In this document: in pieces, positions 25,103-39,187 of the stretch
Layout: each line of letters begins with the position of its first letter
How positions within the stretch are numbered: the stretch's first letter is position 1
Program-made: the position numbers and the translations under genes
The notes under the pieces: model-generated
Database searches by the model: none
What the model was told of the DNA's origin: nothing
The model's input: only the letters and a program-made list of their open reading frames with translations
Source of the DNA: Cherax quadricarinatus
Lineage: Eukaryota > Arthropoda > Malacostraca > Decapoda > Parastacidae
Length of the DNA: 64,000 nt
Assembly (NCBI RefSeq): GCF_038502225.1
Contig: NC_091292.1
Span: forward strand, 47,829,928-47,893,927
Direction of reading: 5' to 3'

Positions 25103-28100
25103 TTCATGCTGGGTCTTTCAAGCCCGTTAGGTCCTTCCTTGGATCACTGTTCATGCTTGGTCCTTCAAGCTTTTTAGTTACTTCCTTGGATCTTTGTTAA
25201 TGCTTGGTGCTTCAAGCTTGTTTGGTTCTTACTTGGATCGCTTACCATACTGGATCCTTCAAACTTGTTAGGTCCTTCCTTTGATCACTTTTCATGCTGC
25301 GTCCTTCTTGGTTGTTAGGTCCTTTCATGGATCGCTTTTCATGCTGTGTCCTTCAAGCTTGTTACGTCCTTCCTTGGATCACTTTTTAAGGTGGGTCCTA
25401 CAACCTTTTTAAATCCTTCCTTGGATCACTTTTCAAGCTGGGTCCATCAACTTGGTAAAGTCCTTCCTTGGATCACTTTTCATGCTGGGTCCTTCAAGCT
25501 TGTTAGGTCCTTCCTTGGATCGTTTACCATGCTGGTCATTCAAGCTTGTTAGGTCCTTCCTTGTATCACTTTTCATGCTGCGCCCTTAAATTTGCTATAT
25601 CCTTTCTTTGATCGCTTTTCATGCTAGGTCATTCAAGCTTGTTAGGACCTTTTTCTGGATCACTTTTCATGCTGGGTCCTTCAACCTTGTTTAGGTCCTT
25701 CCTTGGATCACTTTTCATCTGGGTCTTAAAAGCTTGTTAGGTCTTTCTTTGGATCACTTCTCAAGCTGGGTCCTTCAAGCTTGTCATGTTCTTTTTGGTT
25801 CACTTTTCATGCTGTGTCATTCAAGGTTTTTAGTTCTTTTTCTGGATCACTTTTCATGCTGGGTGTTAAAAGCTTGTTAGGTCCTTCCTTGGAACACTTA
25901 TCATGATTGATCCTACAACCTTGTTAGGTCCTTCCATGGATCACTTTTCATGCTTGGTCATTAAAGATTGTTAGGTCATTCCTTGGATCACTTTTCATGC
26001 TGGGTCTTTCAAGCTTGTTAGGTCCTTCCTTGAATCGCTTATCATGCTGGGTCCTTCAAGCTTGTTAGGTCCTTCCTTGGATCACTTTTCATACTGGGTC
26101 CTTCAAGCTTGTTAGGCCCTTCCTTGAATCTCTTTTCATGCTGGGTCTTTCAAGCTTGTTAGGTCCTTCCTTGGATCACTTTTAATGCTGAGTCTTACAA
26201 GCTTATTTGGTCCTTCATTGGATCACTTTTTATGCTGGATCCATCAAGTTTGTGAGGTCCTTACCTGGATCACTTTTAATTCTTTTTCCTTCAAGCTTGT
26301 TAGGTCCTTCCTTGGATCACTTTTAATGCTGGGTCTTTCAAGCTAGTTAGGTCCTTAGTTGAATCACTTTTCATGCTGGGTCATTCAAGCTCGTTATGTC
26401 CTACCTTGGATCACTTTTCAATGCTGGGTCCTTCAAGTTTGTTAGGTCCTTCTTTGGATCGCTTATTATGCTGGGTCCTTCAAGATTGTTAGATCCTTCC
26501 TTGGATCACTTTTCAATGCAGGGTCCTTCAAGTTTTTAGGTCCTTGCTTGGGTCACGTTTCATGTTGGGTCCTTTAAGCTTGTTAGGTTCTTCCTTGAAT
26601 CACTTTTCATGCTGTGTCCTTCAAGCTTGTTAGGTCATTTCTTGGATCACTTTTAATGCTGGGTCCGTCAAATTTGTTAGATCACTCCTTGGATCACTTT
26701 TCACTCTGGGTCCTTCAAGGTTGTTAGGTCCTACCTTGGATCACTTTTCATGCTGGGCCTTTAAGCTTGTTTTGGTCCTTCCTTGGATCACTTTTCATGC
26801 TCGGTCATTCAAGCCTGTTATGTGCTTCTTTTTATCACTTTTCATGATGGGTCCGTCAAATTTGTTAGGTGAGTCCTTGGATCACTTTTCACGCTGGTCC
26901 TTCAAGCTTGTTATATCCTTCCTTGGATCACTTTTCTTGCTGGGTCCTTCAAGATTGATAGGTCCTTCCTGGAATCACTTTTAATGCTGGGCCTTTAAGC
27001 TTGTTTAGGTCCTTCCTTGGATCACTTTTCATGTCTGGGTCATTCAAGCCTCTTAGGTACTTCTTTGGATCACTTTTCTTGCTGAGTCCTTTAAGCTTGT
27101 TAGGTCCTTCCTTGGATCACTTTTCACAATGTGTCCTTCAAGCTTGTTAGGTCCTTCCTTGGATCACTTTTCGTTCTGGGTCCTTTATGCTTGTTAAGTC
27201 CTAGTTCCTATCACTTTTCATGCTGGGATCCTTCAAGCTTTTTAGGTCCTTCCTTGAATCACTTTTCATGCGGGTATGTTTCAAGCTTGTTAGGTCTTTC
27301 GTTCGATCACTTTTCGTGATGGGATCCTTCAAGCTTTTCATGTCCTTCCTTAGATCACTGTTCATGCTTGGTCCTTCAAGCTTGTTAGTTAATTCCTTGG
27401 ATCACTGTTCATGCTTGGTGCTTGTTTGGTTCTTCCTTGGATCGCTTACCTTACTGGGTCCTTCAAACTTGTTAGGTCCTTCCTTTGATCACTTTTCATG
27501 CTGCGTCCTTCTAGGTTGTTAGGTCCTTTCATGGATCGCTTTTCATGCTGGGTCCTTCAAGCTTGTTACGTCCTTCCTTGGATCACTTTTTAAGGTGGGT
27601 CCTACAACCTTTTTAGATCCGTCTTTGGATCACTTTTCAAGCTGGGTCCTTCAACTTGGTAAAGTCCTTCCTTGGATCACTTTTCATGCTGGGTCCTTCA
27701 AGCTTGTTAGGTCCTTCCTTGGATCGCTTACCATGCTGGTCATTCAAGCTTGTTAGGTCCTTCCTTGTATCACTTTTCATGCTGCGCCCTTAAATTTGTT
27801 AGGTCCTTCCTTTGATCGCTTTTCATGCTGGGTCATTCAAGGTTGTTAGGACCTTTTTCTGGATCACTTTTCATGCTAGGTCCTTCAACCATGTTTAGGT
27901 CCTTCCTTGGATCACTTTTCATCTGGGTCTTAAAAGCTTGTTAGGTCTTTCTTTGGAACACTTTTCATGCTGGGTCCTTCTAGCTTGTCATGTTCTTTTT
28001 GGTTCACTTTTCATGCTGTGTCATTCAAGGTTTTTAGTTCTTTTTCTGGATCACTTTTCATGCTGGGTGTTAAAATCTTGTTAGGTCCTTCCTTGGATCA

Positions 28101-31100
28101 CTTATCATGATTGATCCTACAACATTGTTAGGTCCTTCCATGGATCACTTTTCATGCTTGGTCATTAAAGATTGTTAGGTCATTCCTTGAATCACTTTTC
28201 ATGCTGGGTCTTTCAAGCCCGTTAGGTCCTTCCTTGGATCACTGTTCATGCTTGGTCCTTCAAGCTTTTTAGTTACTTCCTTGGATCTTTGTTAATGCTT
28301 GGTGCTTCAAGCTTGTTTGGTTCTTACTTGGATCGCTTACCATACTGGGTCCTTCAAACTTGTTAGGTCCTTCCTTTGATCACTTTTCATGCTGCGTCCT
28401 TCTTGGTTGTTAGGTCCTTTCATGGATCGCTTTTCATGCTGGGTCCTTCAAGCTTGTTACGTCCTTCCTTGGATCACTTTTTAAGGTGGGTCCTACAACC
28501 TTTTTAAATCCTTCCTTGGATCACTTTTCAAGCTGGGTCAATCAACTTGGTAAAGTCCTTCCATGGATCACTTTTCATGCTGGGTCCTTCAAGCTTGTTA
28601 GGTCCTTCCTTGGATCGCTTACCATGCTGGTCATTCAAGCTTGTTAGGTCCTTCCTTGTATCACTTTTCATGCTGCGCCCTTAAATTTGCTATATCCTTT
28701 CTTTGATCGCTTTTCATGCTAGGTCATTCAAGCTTGTTAGGACCTTTTTCTGGATCACTTTTCATGCTGGGTCCTTCAACCTTGTTTAGGTCCTTCCTTG
28801 GATCACTTTTCATCTGGGTCTTAAAAGCTTGTTAGGTCTTTCTTTGGATCACTTCTCAAGCTGGGTCCTTCAAGCTTGTCATGTTCTTTTTGGTTCACTT
28901 TTCATGCTGTGTCATTCAAGGTTTTTAGTTCTTTTTCTGGATCACTTTTCATGCTGGGTGTTAAAAGGTTGTTAGGTCCTTCCTTGGATCACTTATCATG
29001 ATTGATCCTACAACCTTGTTAGGTCCTTCCATGGATCACTTTTCATGCTTGGTCATTAAAGATTGTTAGGTCATTCCTTGAATCGCTTATCATGCTGGGT
29101 CCTTCAAGCTTGTTAGGTCCTTCCTTTGATCACTTTTCATGCTTGGTCATTAAAGATTGTTAGGACATTCCTTGAATCTCTTTTCTTGCTGGGTCTTTCA
29201 AGGTTCTTAGGTCCTTCCTTGGATCACTTTTAATGCTGAGTCTTACAAGCTTATTTGGTCCTTCATTGGATCACTTTTCATGCTGGATCCATCAAGCTTG
29301 TGAGGTCCTTACCTGGATCACTTTTAATTCTTTTTCATTCAAGCTTGTTAGGTCCTTCCTTGGATCACTTTTAATGCTGGGTCTTTCAAGCTAGTTAGGT
29401 CCTTAGTTGAATCACTTTTCATGCTGGGTCATTCAAGCTCGTTATGTCCTACCTTGGATCACTTTTCAATGCTGGGTCCTTCAAGATTGTTAGATCCTTC
29501 CTTGGATCACTTTTCAATGCAGGGTCCTTCAAGTTTTTAGGTCCTTGCTTGGGTCACGTTTCATGTTGGGTCCTTTAAGCTTGTTAGGTTCTTCGTTGAA
29601 TCACTTTTCATGCTGTGTCCTTCAAGCTTGTTAGGTCATTTCTTGGATCACTTTTAATGCTGGGTCCTTCAAATTTGTTAGATCACTCCTTGGATCACTT
29701 TTCACTCTGGGTCCTTCAAGGTTGTTAGGTCCTACCTTGGATCACTTTTCATGCTGGGCCTTTAAGCTTGTTTTGGTCCTTCCTTGGATCACTTTTCATG
29801 CTCGGTCATTCAAGCCTGTTATGTGCTTCTTTTTATCACTTTTCATGATGGGTCCGTCAAATTTGTTAGGTGAGTCCTTGTTTCACTTTTCACGCTGGTC
29901 CTTCAAGCTTGTTATATCCTTCCTTGGATCACTTTTCTTGCTGGGTCCTTCAAGATTGATAGGTCCTTCCTGGAATCACTTTTAATGCTGGGCCTTTAAG
30001 CTTGTTTAGGTCCTTCCTTGGATCACTTTTCATGTCTGGGTCATTCAAGCCTCTTAGGTACTTCTTTGGATCACTTTTCTTGCTGAGTCCTTTAAGCTTG
30101 TTAGGTCCTTCCTTGGATCACTTTTCACAATGTGTCCTTCAAGCTTGTTAGGTCCTTCCTTGGATCACTTTTCTTTCTGGGTCCTTTATGCTTGTTAAGT
30201 CCTAGTTCCTATCACTTTTCATGCTGGGATCCTTCAAACTTTTTAGGTCCTTCCTTGAATCACTTTTCATGTGGGGATGTTTCAAGCTTGTTAGGTCTTT
30301 CGTTCGATCACTTTTCGTGATGGGATCCTTCAAGCTTTTCATGTCCTTCCTTAGATCACTGTTCATGCTTGGTCCTTCAAGCTTGTTAGTTAATTCCTTG
30401 GATCACTGTTCATGCTTGGTGCTTGTTTGGTTCTTCCTTGGATCGCTTACCTTACTGGGTCCTTCAAACTTGTTAGGTCCTTCCTTTGATCACTTTTCAT
30501 GCTGCGTCCTTCTAGGTTGTTAGGTCCTTTCATGGATCGCTTTTCATGCTGGGTCCTTCAAGCTTGTTACGTCCTTCCTTGGATCACTTTTTAAGGTGGG
30601 TCCTACAACCTTTTTAGGTCCGTCTTTGGATCACTTTTCAAGCTGGGTCCTTCAACTTGGTAAAGTCCTTCCTTGGATCACTTTTCATGCTGGGTCCTTC
30701 AAGCTTGTTAGGTCCTTCCTTGGATCGCTTACCATGCTGGTCATTCAAGCTTGTTAGGTTCTTCCTTGTATCACTTTTCATGCTGCGCCCTTAAATTTGT
30801 TAGGTCCTTCCTTTGATCGCTTTTCATGCTGGGTCATTCAAGGTTGTTAGGACCTTTTTCTGGATCACTTTTCATGCTAGGTCCTTCAACCATGTTTAGG
30901 TCCTTCCTTGGATCACTTTTCATCTGGATCTTAAAAGCTTGTTAGGTCTTTCTTTGGAACACTTTTCATGCTGGGTCCTTCTAGCTTGTCATGTTCTTTT
31001 CGGTTCACTTTTCATGCTGTGTCATTCAAGGTTTTTAGTTCTTTTTCTGGATCACTTTTCATGCTGGGTGTTAAAATCTTGCTAGGTCCTTCCTTGGATC

Positions 31101-31186
31101 ACTTATCATGATTGATCCTACAACCTTGTTAGGTCCTTCCGTGGATCACTTTTCATGCTTGGTCATTAAAGATTGTTAGGTCATTC

Positions 31187-31198
31187 CTTGAATCACTT
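31187..31198 (+). repeat. Target-site duplication, left, copy 2
   Basis: CTTGAATCACTT, exactly 6232 bp after 24955-24966. Copied with the dimer rather than formed by a second insertion. Confidence 0.8.
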
Positions 31199-31322
31199 GA
31201 CTCAAGAAATCGTAATGACACGATTGCAAATAAACCATACCCCCGGCCGGGATTGAACCCGCGGTCATAGAGTCTCAAAACTCCAGCCCGCGGGGTTCAA
31301 TCCCGGCCGGGGGAATGGTTTT
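31199..31322 (-). mobile_element. tRNA-like fold-back short retroposon (SINE-like), copy 2
   Basis: Same 124-bp insert, site and target duplication as copy 1. Arms are 31232-31264 and 31288-31321. One difference seen: right arm CCCGGCCGGGG here versus CCCGGCTGGGG in copy 1, so this copy keeps the better-paired stem. The shared insertion point shows that the element was carried along by duplication of the 6,232-bp dimer. Confidence 0.75.
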
Positions 31323-31334
31323 CTTGAATCACTT
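31323..31334 (+). repeat. Target-site duplication, right, copy 2
   Basis: CTTGAATCACTT directly after the insert; partner of 31187-31198. Confidence 0.8.
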
Positions 31335-34300
31335 TTCATGCTGGGTCTTTCAAGCCCGTTAGGTCCTTCCTTGGATCACTGTTCATGCTTGGTCCTTCAA
31401 GCTTTTTAGTTACTTCCTTGGATCTTTGTTAATGCTTGGTGCTTCAAGCTTGTTTGGTTCTTACTTGGATCGCTTACCATACTGGATCCTTCAAACTTGT
31501 TAGGTCCTTCCTTTGATCACTTTTCATGCTGCGTCCTTCTTGGTTGTTAGGTCCTTTCATGGATCGCTTTTCATGCTGTGTCCTTCAAGCTTGTTACGTC
31601 CTTCCTTGGATCACTTTTTAAGGTGGGTCCTACAACCTTTTTAAATCCTTCCTTGGATCACTTTTCAAGCTGGGTCCATCAACTTGGTAAAGTCCTTCCT
31701 TGGATCACTTTTCATGCTGGGTCCTTCAAGCTTGTTAGGTCCTTCCTTGGATCGTTTACCATGCTGGTCATTCAAGCTTGTTAGGTCCTTCCTTGTATCA
31801 CTTTTCATGCTGCGCCCTTAAATTTGCTATATCCTTTCTTTGATCGCTTTTCATGCTAGGTCATTCAAGCTTGTTAGGACCTTTTTCTGGATCACTTTTC
31901 ATGCTGGGTCCTTCAACCTTGTTTAGGTCCTTCCTTGGATCACTTTTCATCTGGGTCTTAAAAGCTTGTTAGGTCTTTCTTTGGATCACTTCTCAAGCTG
32001 GGTCCTTCAAGCTTGTCATGTTCTTTTTGGTTCACTTTTCATGCTGTGTCATTCAAGGTTTTTAGTTCTTTTTCTGGATCACTTTTCATGCTGGGTGTTA
32101 AAAGCTTGTTAGGTCCTTCCTTGGAACACTTATCATGATTGATCCTACAACCTTGTTAGGTCCTTCCATGGATCACTTTTCATGCTTGGTCATTAAAGAT
32201 TGTTAGGTCATTCCTTGGATCACTTTTCATGCTGGGTCTTTCAAGCTTGTTAGGTCCTTCCTTGAATCGCTTATCATGCTGGGTCCTTCAAGCTTGTTAG
32301 GTCCTTCCTTGGATCACTTTTCATACTGGGTCCTTCAAGCTTGTTAGGCCCTTCCTTGAATCTCTTTTCATGCTGGGTCTTTCAAGCTTGTTAGGTCCTT
32401 CCTTGGATCACTTTTAATGCTGAGTCTTACAAGCTTATTTGGTCCTTCATTGGATCACTTTTTATGCTGGATCCATCAAGTTTGTGAGGTCCTTACCTGG
32501 ATCACTTTTAATTCTTTTTCCTTCAAGCTTGTTAGGTCCTTCCTTGGATCACTTTTAATGCTGGGTCTTTCAAGCTAGTTAGGTCCTTAGTTGAATCACT
32601 TTTCATGCTGGGTCATTCAAGCTCGTTATGTCCTACCTTGGATCACTTTTCAATGCTGGGTCCTTCAAGTTTGTTAGGTCCTTCTTTGGATCGCTTATTA
32701 TGCTGGGTCCTTCAAGATTGTTAGATCCTTCCTTGGATCACTTTTCAATGCAGGGTCCTTCAAGTTTTTAGGTCCTTGCTTGGGTCACGTTTCATGTTGG
32801 GTCCTTTAAGCTTGTTAGGTTCTTCCTTGAATCACTTTTCATGCTGTGTCCTTCAAGCTTGTTAGGTCATTTCTTGGATCACTTTTAATGCTGGGTCCGT
32901 CAAATTTGTTAGATCACTCCTTGGATCACTTTTCACTCTGGGTCCTTCAAGGTTGTTAGGTCCTACCTTGGATCACTTTTCATGCTGGGCCTTTAAGCTT
33001 GTTTTGGTCCTTCCTTGGATCACTTTTCATGCTCGGTCATTCAAGCCTGTTATGTGCTTCTTTTTATCACTTTTCATGATGGGTCCGTCAAATTTGTTAG
33101 GTGAGTCCTTGGATCACTTTTCACGCTGGTCCTTCAAGCTTGTTATATCCTTCCTTGGATCACTTTTCTTGCTGGGTCCTTCAAGATTGATAGGTCCTTC
33201 CTGGAATCACTTTTAATGCTGGGCCTTTAAGCTTGTTTAGGTCCTTCCTTGGATCACTTTTCATGTCTGGGTCATTCAAGCCTCTTAGGTACTTCTTTGG
33301 ATCACTTTTCTTGCTGAGTCCTTTAAGCTTGTTAGGTCCTTCCTTGGATCACTTTTCACAATGTGTCCTTCAAGCTTGTTAGGTCCTTCCTTGGATCACT
33401 TTTCGTTCTGGGTCCTTTATGCTTGTTAAGTCCTAGTTCCTATCACTTTTCATGCTGGGATCCTTCAAGCTTTTTAGGTCCTTCCTTGAATCACTTTTCA
33501 TGCGGGTATGTTTCAAGCTTGTTAGGTCTTTCGTTCGATCACTTTTCGTGATGGGATCCTTCAAGCTTTTCATGTCCTTCCTTAGATCACTGTTCATGCT
33601 TGGTCCTTCAAGCTTGTTAGTTAATTCCTTGGATCACTGTTCATGCTTGGTGCTTGTTTGGTTCTTCCTTGGATCGCTTACCTTACTGGGTCCTTCAAAC
33701 TTGTTAGGTCCTTCCTTTGATCACTTTTCATGCTGCGTCCTTCTAGGTTGTTAGGTCCTTTCATGGATCGCTTTTCATGCTGGGTCCTTCAAGCTTGTTA
33801 CGTCCTTCCTTGGATCACTTTTTAAGGTGGGTCCTACAACCTTTTTAGATCCGTCTTTGGATCACTTTTCAAGCTGGGTCCTTCAACTTGGTAAAGTCCT
33901 TCCTTGGATCACTTTTCATGCTGGGTCCTTCAAGCTTGTTAGGTCCTTCCTTGGATCGCTTACCATGCTGGTCATTCAAGCTTGTTAGGTCCTTCCTTGT
34001 ATCACTTTTCATGCTGCGCCCTTAAATTTGTTAGGTCCTTCCTTTGATCGCTTTTCATGCTGGGTCATTCAAGGTTGTTAGGACCTTTTTCTGGATCACT
34101 TTTCATGCTAGGTCCTTCAACCATGTTTAGGTCCTTCCTTGGATCACTTTTCATCTGGGTCTTAAAAGCTTGTTAGGTCTTTCTTTGGAACACTTTTCAT
34201 GCTGGGTCCTTCTAGCTTGTCATGTTCTTTTTGGTTCACTTTTCATGCTGTGTCATTCAAGGTTTTTAGTTCTTTTTCTGGATCACTTTTCATGCTGGGT

Positions 34301-37300
34301 GTTAAAATCTTGTTAGGTCCTTCCTTGGATCACTTATCATGATTGATCCTACAACATTGTTAGGTCCTTCCATGGATCACTTTTCATGCTTGGTCATTAA
34401 AGATTGTTAGGTCATTCCTTGAATCACTTTTCATGCTGGGTCTTTCAAGCCCGTTAGGTCCTTCCTTGGATCACTGTTCATGCTTGGTCCTTCAAGCTTT
34501 TTAGTTACTTCCTTGGATCTTTGTTAATGCTTGGTGCTTCAAGCTTGTTTGGTTCTTACTTGGATCGCTTACCATACTGGGTCCTTCAAACTTGTTAGGT
34601 CCTTCCTTTGATCACTTTTCATGCTGCGTCCTTCTTGGTTGTTAGGTCCTTTCATGGATCGCTTTTCATGCTGGGTCCTTCAAGCTTGTTACGTCCTTCC
34701 TTGGATCACTTTTTAAGGTGGGTCCTACAACCTTTTTAAATCCTTCCTTGGATCACTTTTCAAGCTGGGTCAATCAACTTGGTAAAGTCCTTCCATGGAT
34801 CACTTTTCATGCTGGGTCCTTCAAGCTTGTTAGGTCCTTCCTTGGATCGCTTACCATGCTGGTCATTCAAGCTTGTTAGGTCCTTCCTTGTATCACTTTT
34901 CATGCTGCGCCCTTAAATTTGCTATATCCTTTCTTTGATCGCTTTTCATGCTAGGTCATTCAAGCTTGTTAGGACCTTTTTCTGGATCACTTTTCATGCT
35001 GGGTCCTTCAACCTTGTTTAGGTCCTTCCTTGGATCACTTTTCATCTGGGTCTTAAAAGCTTGTTAGGTCTTTCTTTGGATCACTTCTCAAGCTGGGTCC
35101 TTCAAGCTTGTCATGTTCTTTTTGGTTCACTTTTCATGCTGTGTCATTCAAGGTTTTTAGTTCTTTTTCTGGATCACTTTTCATGCTGGGTGTTAAAAGC
35201 TTGTTAGGTCCTTCCTTGGATCACTTATCATGATTGATCCTACAACCTTGTTAGGTCCTTCCATGGATCACTTTTCATGCTTGGTCATTAAAGATTGTTA
35301 GGTCATTCCTTGGATCACTTTTCATGCTGGGTCTTTCAAGCTTGTTAGGTCCTTCCTTGAATCGCTTATCATGCTGGGTCCTTCAAGCTTGTTAGGTCCT
35401 TCCTTGGATCACTTTTCATACTGGGTCCTTCAAGCTTGTTAGGCCCTTCCTTGAATCTCTTTTCATGCTGGGTCTTTCAAGCTTCTTAGGTCCTTCCTTG
35501 GATCACTTTTAATGCTGAGTCTTACAAGCTTATTTGGTCCTTCATTGGATCACTTTTTATGCTGGATCCAGCAAGCTTGTGAGGTCCTTACCTGGATCAC
35601 TTTTAATTCTTTTTCCTTCAAGCTTGTTAGGTCCTTCCTTGGATCACTTTTAATGCTGGGTCTTTCAAGCTAGTTAGGTCCTTATTTGAATCACTTTTCA
35701 TGCTGGGTCATTCAAGCTCGTTATGTCCTACCTTGGATTACTTTTCAATGCTGGGTCCTTCAAGTTTGTTAGGTCCTTCTTTGGATCGCTTATTATGCTG
35801 GGTCCTTCAAGATTGTTAGATCCTTCCTTGGATCACTTTTCAATGCTGGGTCCTTCACGTTTTTAGGTCCTTGCTTGGGTCACGTTTCATGTTGGGTCCT
35901 TTAAGCTTGTTAGGTTCTTCCTTGGATCACTTTTCATGCTGTGTCCTTCAAGCTTGTTAGGTCATTTCTTGGATCATTTTTAATGCTGGGTCCGTCAAAT
36001 TTGTTAGATCACTCCTTGTATCACTTTTCACTCTGGGTCCTTCAAGGTTGTTAGGTCCTACCTTGGATCACTTTTCATACTGGGTCTTTAAGCTTGTTTT
36101 GGTCCTTCCTTGGATCACTTTTCATGCTGGGTCATTCAAGCCTGTTATGTGCTTCTTTTTATCACTTTTCATGATGGGTCCGTCAAATTTGTTAGGTGAG
36201 TCCTTGGATCACTTTTCACGCTGGTCCTTCAAGCTTGTTATATCCTTTCTTGGATCACTTTTCTTGCTGGGTCCTTCAAGATTGATAGGTCCTTCCTGGA
36301 ATCACTTTTAATGCTGGGCCTTTAAGCTTGTTTAGGTCCTTCCTTGGATCACTTTTCATGTCTGGGTCATTCAAGCCTGTTAGGTACTTCTTTGGATCAC
36401 TTTTCTTGCTGAGTCCTTTAAGCTTGTTAGATCCTTCCTTGGATCAATTTCACAATGTGTCCTTCAAGCTTGTTAGGTCCTTCCTTGGATCACTTTTCGT
36501 TCTGGGTCCTTTATGCTTGTTAAGTCCTAGTTCCTATCACTTTTCGTGCTGGGATCCTTCAAGCTTTTTAGGTCCTTCCTTGAATCACTTTTCATGCGGG
36601 GATGTTTCAAGCTTGTTAGGTCTTTCGTTCGATCACTTTTCGTGATGGGATCCTTTAAGCTTTTCATGTCCTTCCTGGGATCACTTTTCATGCTGGGTCT
36701 TTCAAGCTTGTTAGGTCTTTGTTTGGATCACTTTTCATGCTGGGTCCTTTAAGCTTGTCAGGTCCTTCCTTTGATCACTTTTCATGATCTGTCCTTCAAG
36801 CTTGCTAGGTCCTTCTTTGGATCACTTTTCATGTTGCGTCCTTCAAGCTTGTTACGTCCTTCCTTGAATGACTTTTCATGCTGGGCCTTTCAAGCCCTCT
36901 AGGTCCTTCCTTAGATCACTGTTCATGCTTGGTCCTTCAAGCTTGTTAGTTAATTCCTTGGATCACTGTTCATGTTTGGTGCTTGTTTGGTTCTTCCTTG
37001 GATCGCTTACCTTACTGGGTCCTTCAAACTTGTTAGGTCCTTCCTTTGATCACTTTTCATGCTGCATCCTTCTAGGTTGTTAGGTCCTTTCATGGATCGC
37101 TTTTCATGCTGGGTCCTTCAAGCTTGTTACGTCCTTCCTTGGATTACTTTTTAAGGTGGGTCCTACAACCTTTTTAGATCCGTCCTTGGATCACTTTTCA
37201 AGCTGGGTCCTTCAACTTGGTAAAGTCCTTCCTTGGATCACTTTTCATGCTGGGTTCTTCAAGCTTGTTAGGTCCTTCCTTGGATCGCTTACCATGCTGG

Positions 37301-39187
37301 TCATTCAAGCTTGTTAGGTTCTTCCTTGTATCACTTTTCATGCTGCGCCCTTAAATTTGTTAGGTCCTTCCTTTGATCGCTTTTCATGCTGGGTCATTCA
37401 AGCTTGTTAGGACCTTTTTTTGGATGACTTTTCATGCTAGGTCCTTCAACCATGTTTAGGTCCTTCCTTGGATCACTTTTCATCTGGGTCTTAAAAGCTT
37501 GTTAGGTCTTTCTTTGGAACACTTTTCATGCTGGGTCCTTCTAGCTTGTCATGTTCTTTTTGGTTCACTTTTCATGCTGTGTCATTCACGGTTTTTAGAG
37601 CCTTTTCTGGATCACTTTTCATGTTGGGTCTTAAAAGCTTGTTAAGTCCTTCCTTGGATCACTTATCATGATTGATCCTACAACCTTGTTAGGTCCTTCC
37701 ATGGATCACTTTTCATGCTTCGTCCTTAAAGATTGTTAGGTCATTCCTTGGATCACTTTTCATGCTGGGTCTTTCAAGCTTGTTAGGTCCTTCCTTGAAT
37801 CGCTTATCATGCTGGGTCCTTCAAGCTTGTTAGGTCCTTCCTTGGATCACTTTTCATGCTGGATCCATCAAGCTTGTGAGGTCCTTACTTGGAACAATTT
37901 TAATGCTTGGTCCTTCAAGCTTGTTAGGTCCTTCCTTGGATCACTTTTAATGCTGGGTCTTTCAAGCTTGTTAGGACCTTAGTTGAATCACTTTTCATGC
38001 TGGGTCATTCAAGCTCGTTATGTCCTTCCTTGGATCACTTTTCAATGCTGGGTCCTTCAAGTTTGTTAGGTCCTTGCTTGGGTCACGTTTCATGTTGGGT
38101 CCTTTAAGCTTGTTAGGTTCTTCCTTGGATCACTTTTCATGCTGTGTCCTTCAAGCTAGATAGGTCCTTAGTTGAATCACTTTTCATGCTGGGTCATTTA
38201 AGCTCGTTATGTCCTTCCTTGTATCACTTTTCAATGCTGGTCCTTCAAGTTTGTTAGGTCCTTCTTTGGATCGCTTATTATGCTGGGTCCTTCAAGATTG
38301 TTAGATCCTTCCTTGGATCACTTTTCAATGCTGGGTCCTTCAAATTTGTTAGGTCCTTGCATGGGTCAGGTTTCATGTTGGGTCCTTTAAGCTTGTTAGG
38401 TTCTTCCTTGGATCACTTTTCATGCTGTGTCCTTCAAGCTTGTTAGGACCTTCTTTGGATCAGTTTTCATGCTGCGTACTTCAAGCTTGTTAGGTCCTTC
38501 CTTGAATCACTTTTCGTTCTGGGTCCTTTATGCTTGTTACCTCCTTCCTTATATCACTTTTCATGCTGGGATCCTTCAAGCTCGTCAGGTCCTTCCTTGA
38601 ATCACTATTCATGGTGGATAATTCAAGCTTGTTAGGTCATTCCGTGGATCACTTTTCCTGCTGGGTCCTTCAAACTTGTTAGGTCCTTCGTTGGATCACT
38701 TTTAATGCTGGGTCAGTCAAATTTGTTAGATAAATCCTTGGATCACTTTTCACTCTGGGTCCTTCAAGGTTGTTAGGTCTTACCTTGGATCACTTTTCAT
38801 GCTCGGTCATTCAAGCCTGTTATGTGCTTCTTTTTATCACTTTTCATGCTGGGTCCGTCAAATTTGTTAGGTGAGTCCTTGGATCACTTTTCACGCTTGG
38901 TCTTCAAGGTTGTTATATCCTTTCTTGGATCACTTTTCTTGCTGGGTCCTTCAAGATTGATAGGTCCTTCCTGGAATCACTTTTAGTGCTGGGCCTTAAA
39001 GCTTGTTTAGGTCCTTCCTTGGGTCACTTTTCATGCTGGATCATTCAATCCTGTTAGGTACTTCTTTGGATCACTTTTCTTGCTGAGTCCTTTAAGCTTG
39101 TTAGGTCCGTCCTTGGATCACTTTTCATGCTGGATCCTTCAAGCTTGTTAGGTCCTTCCTTGGATCACTTTTCGTTCTGAGTCCTTT

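Larger units (their letters stand above)
22850..29081 (+). repeat. 6,232-bp higher-order dimer, copy 1
   Basis: Landmarks at 23587 and 26818 lie 3231 apart, and the next is 3001 further on. Every marker I checked between about 21,950 and 29,080 recurs exactly 6232 bp later. The dimer has one half carrying the fold-back retroposon and one half without it. Borders are approximate because neighbouring units are homologous. Confidence 0.8.
29082..35313 (+). repeat. 6,232-bp higher-order dimer, copy 2
   Basis: Near-identical tandem copy of 22850-29081. I found only scattered differences, such as CATCTGGGTC versus CATCTGGATC at about 30,921 and one C/T change in the retroposon. At about 35,310 an extra 47-bp monomer shifts the offset to 6279, marking the end of exact register. 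Confidence 0.8.
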
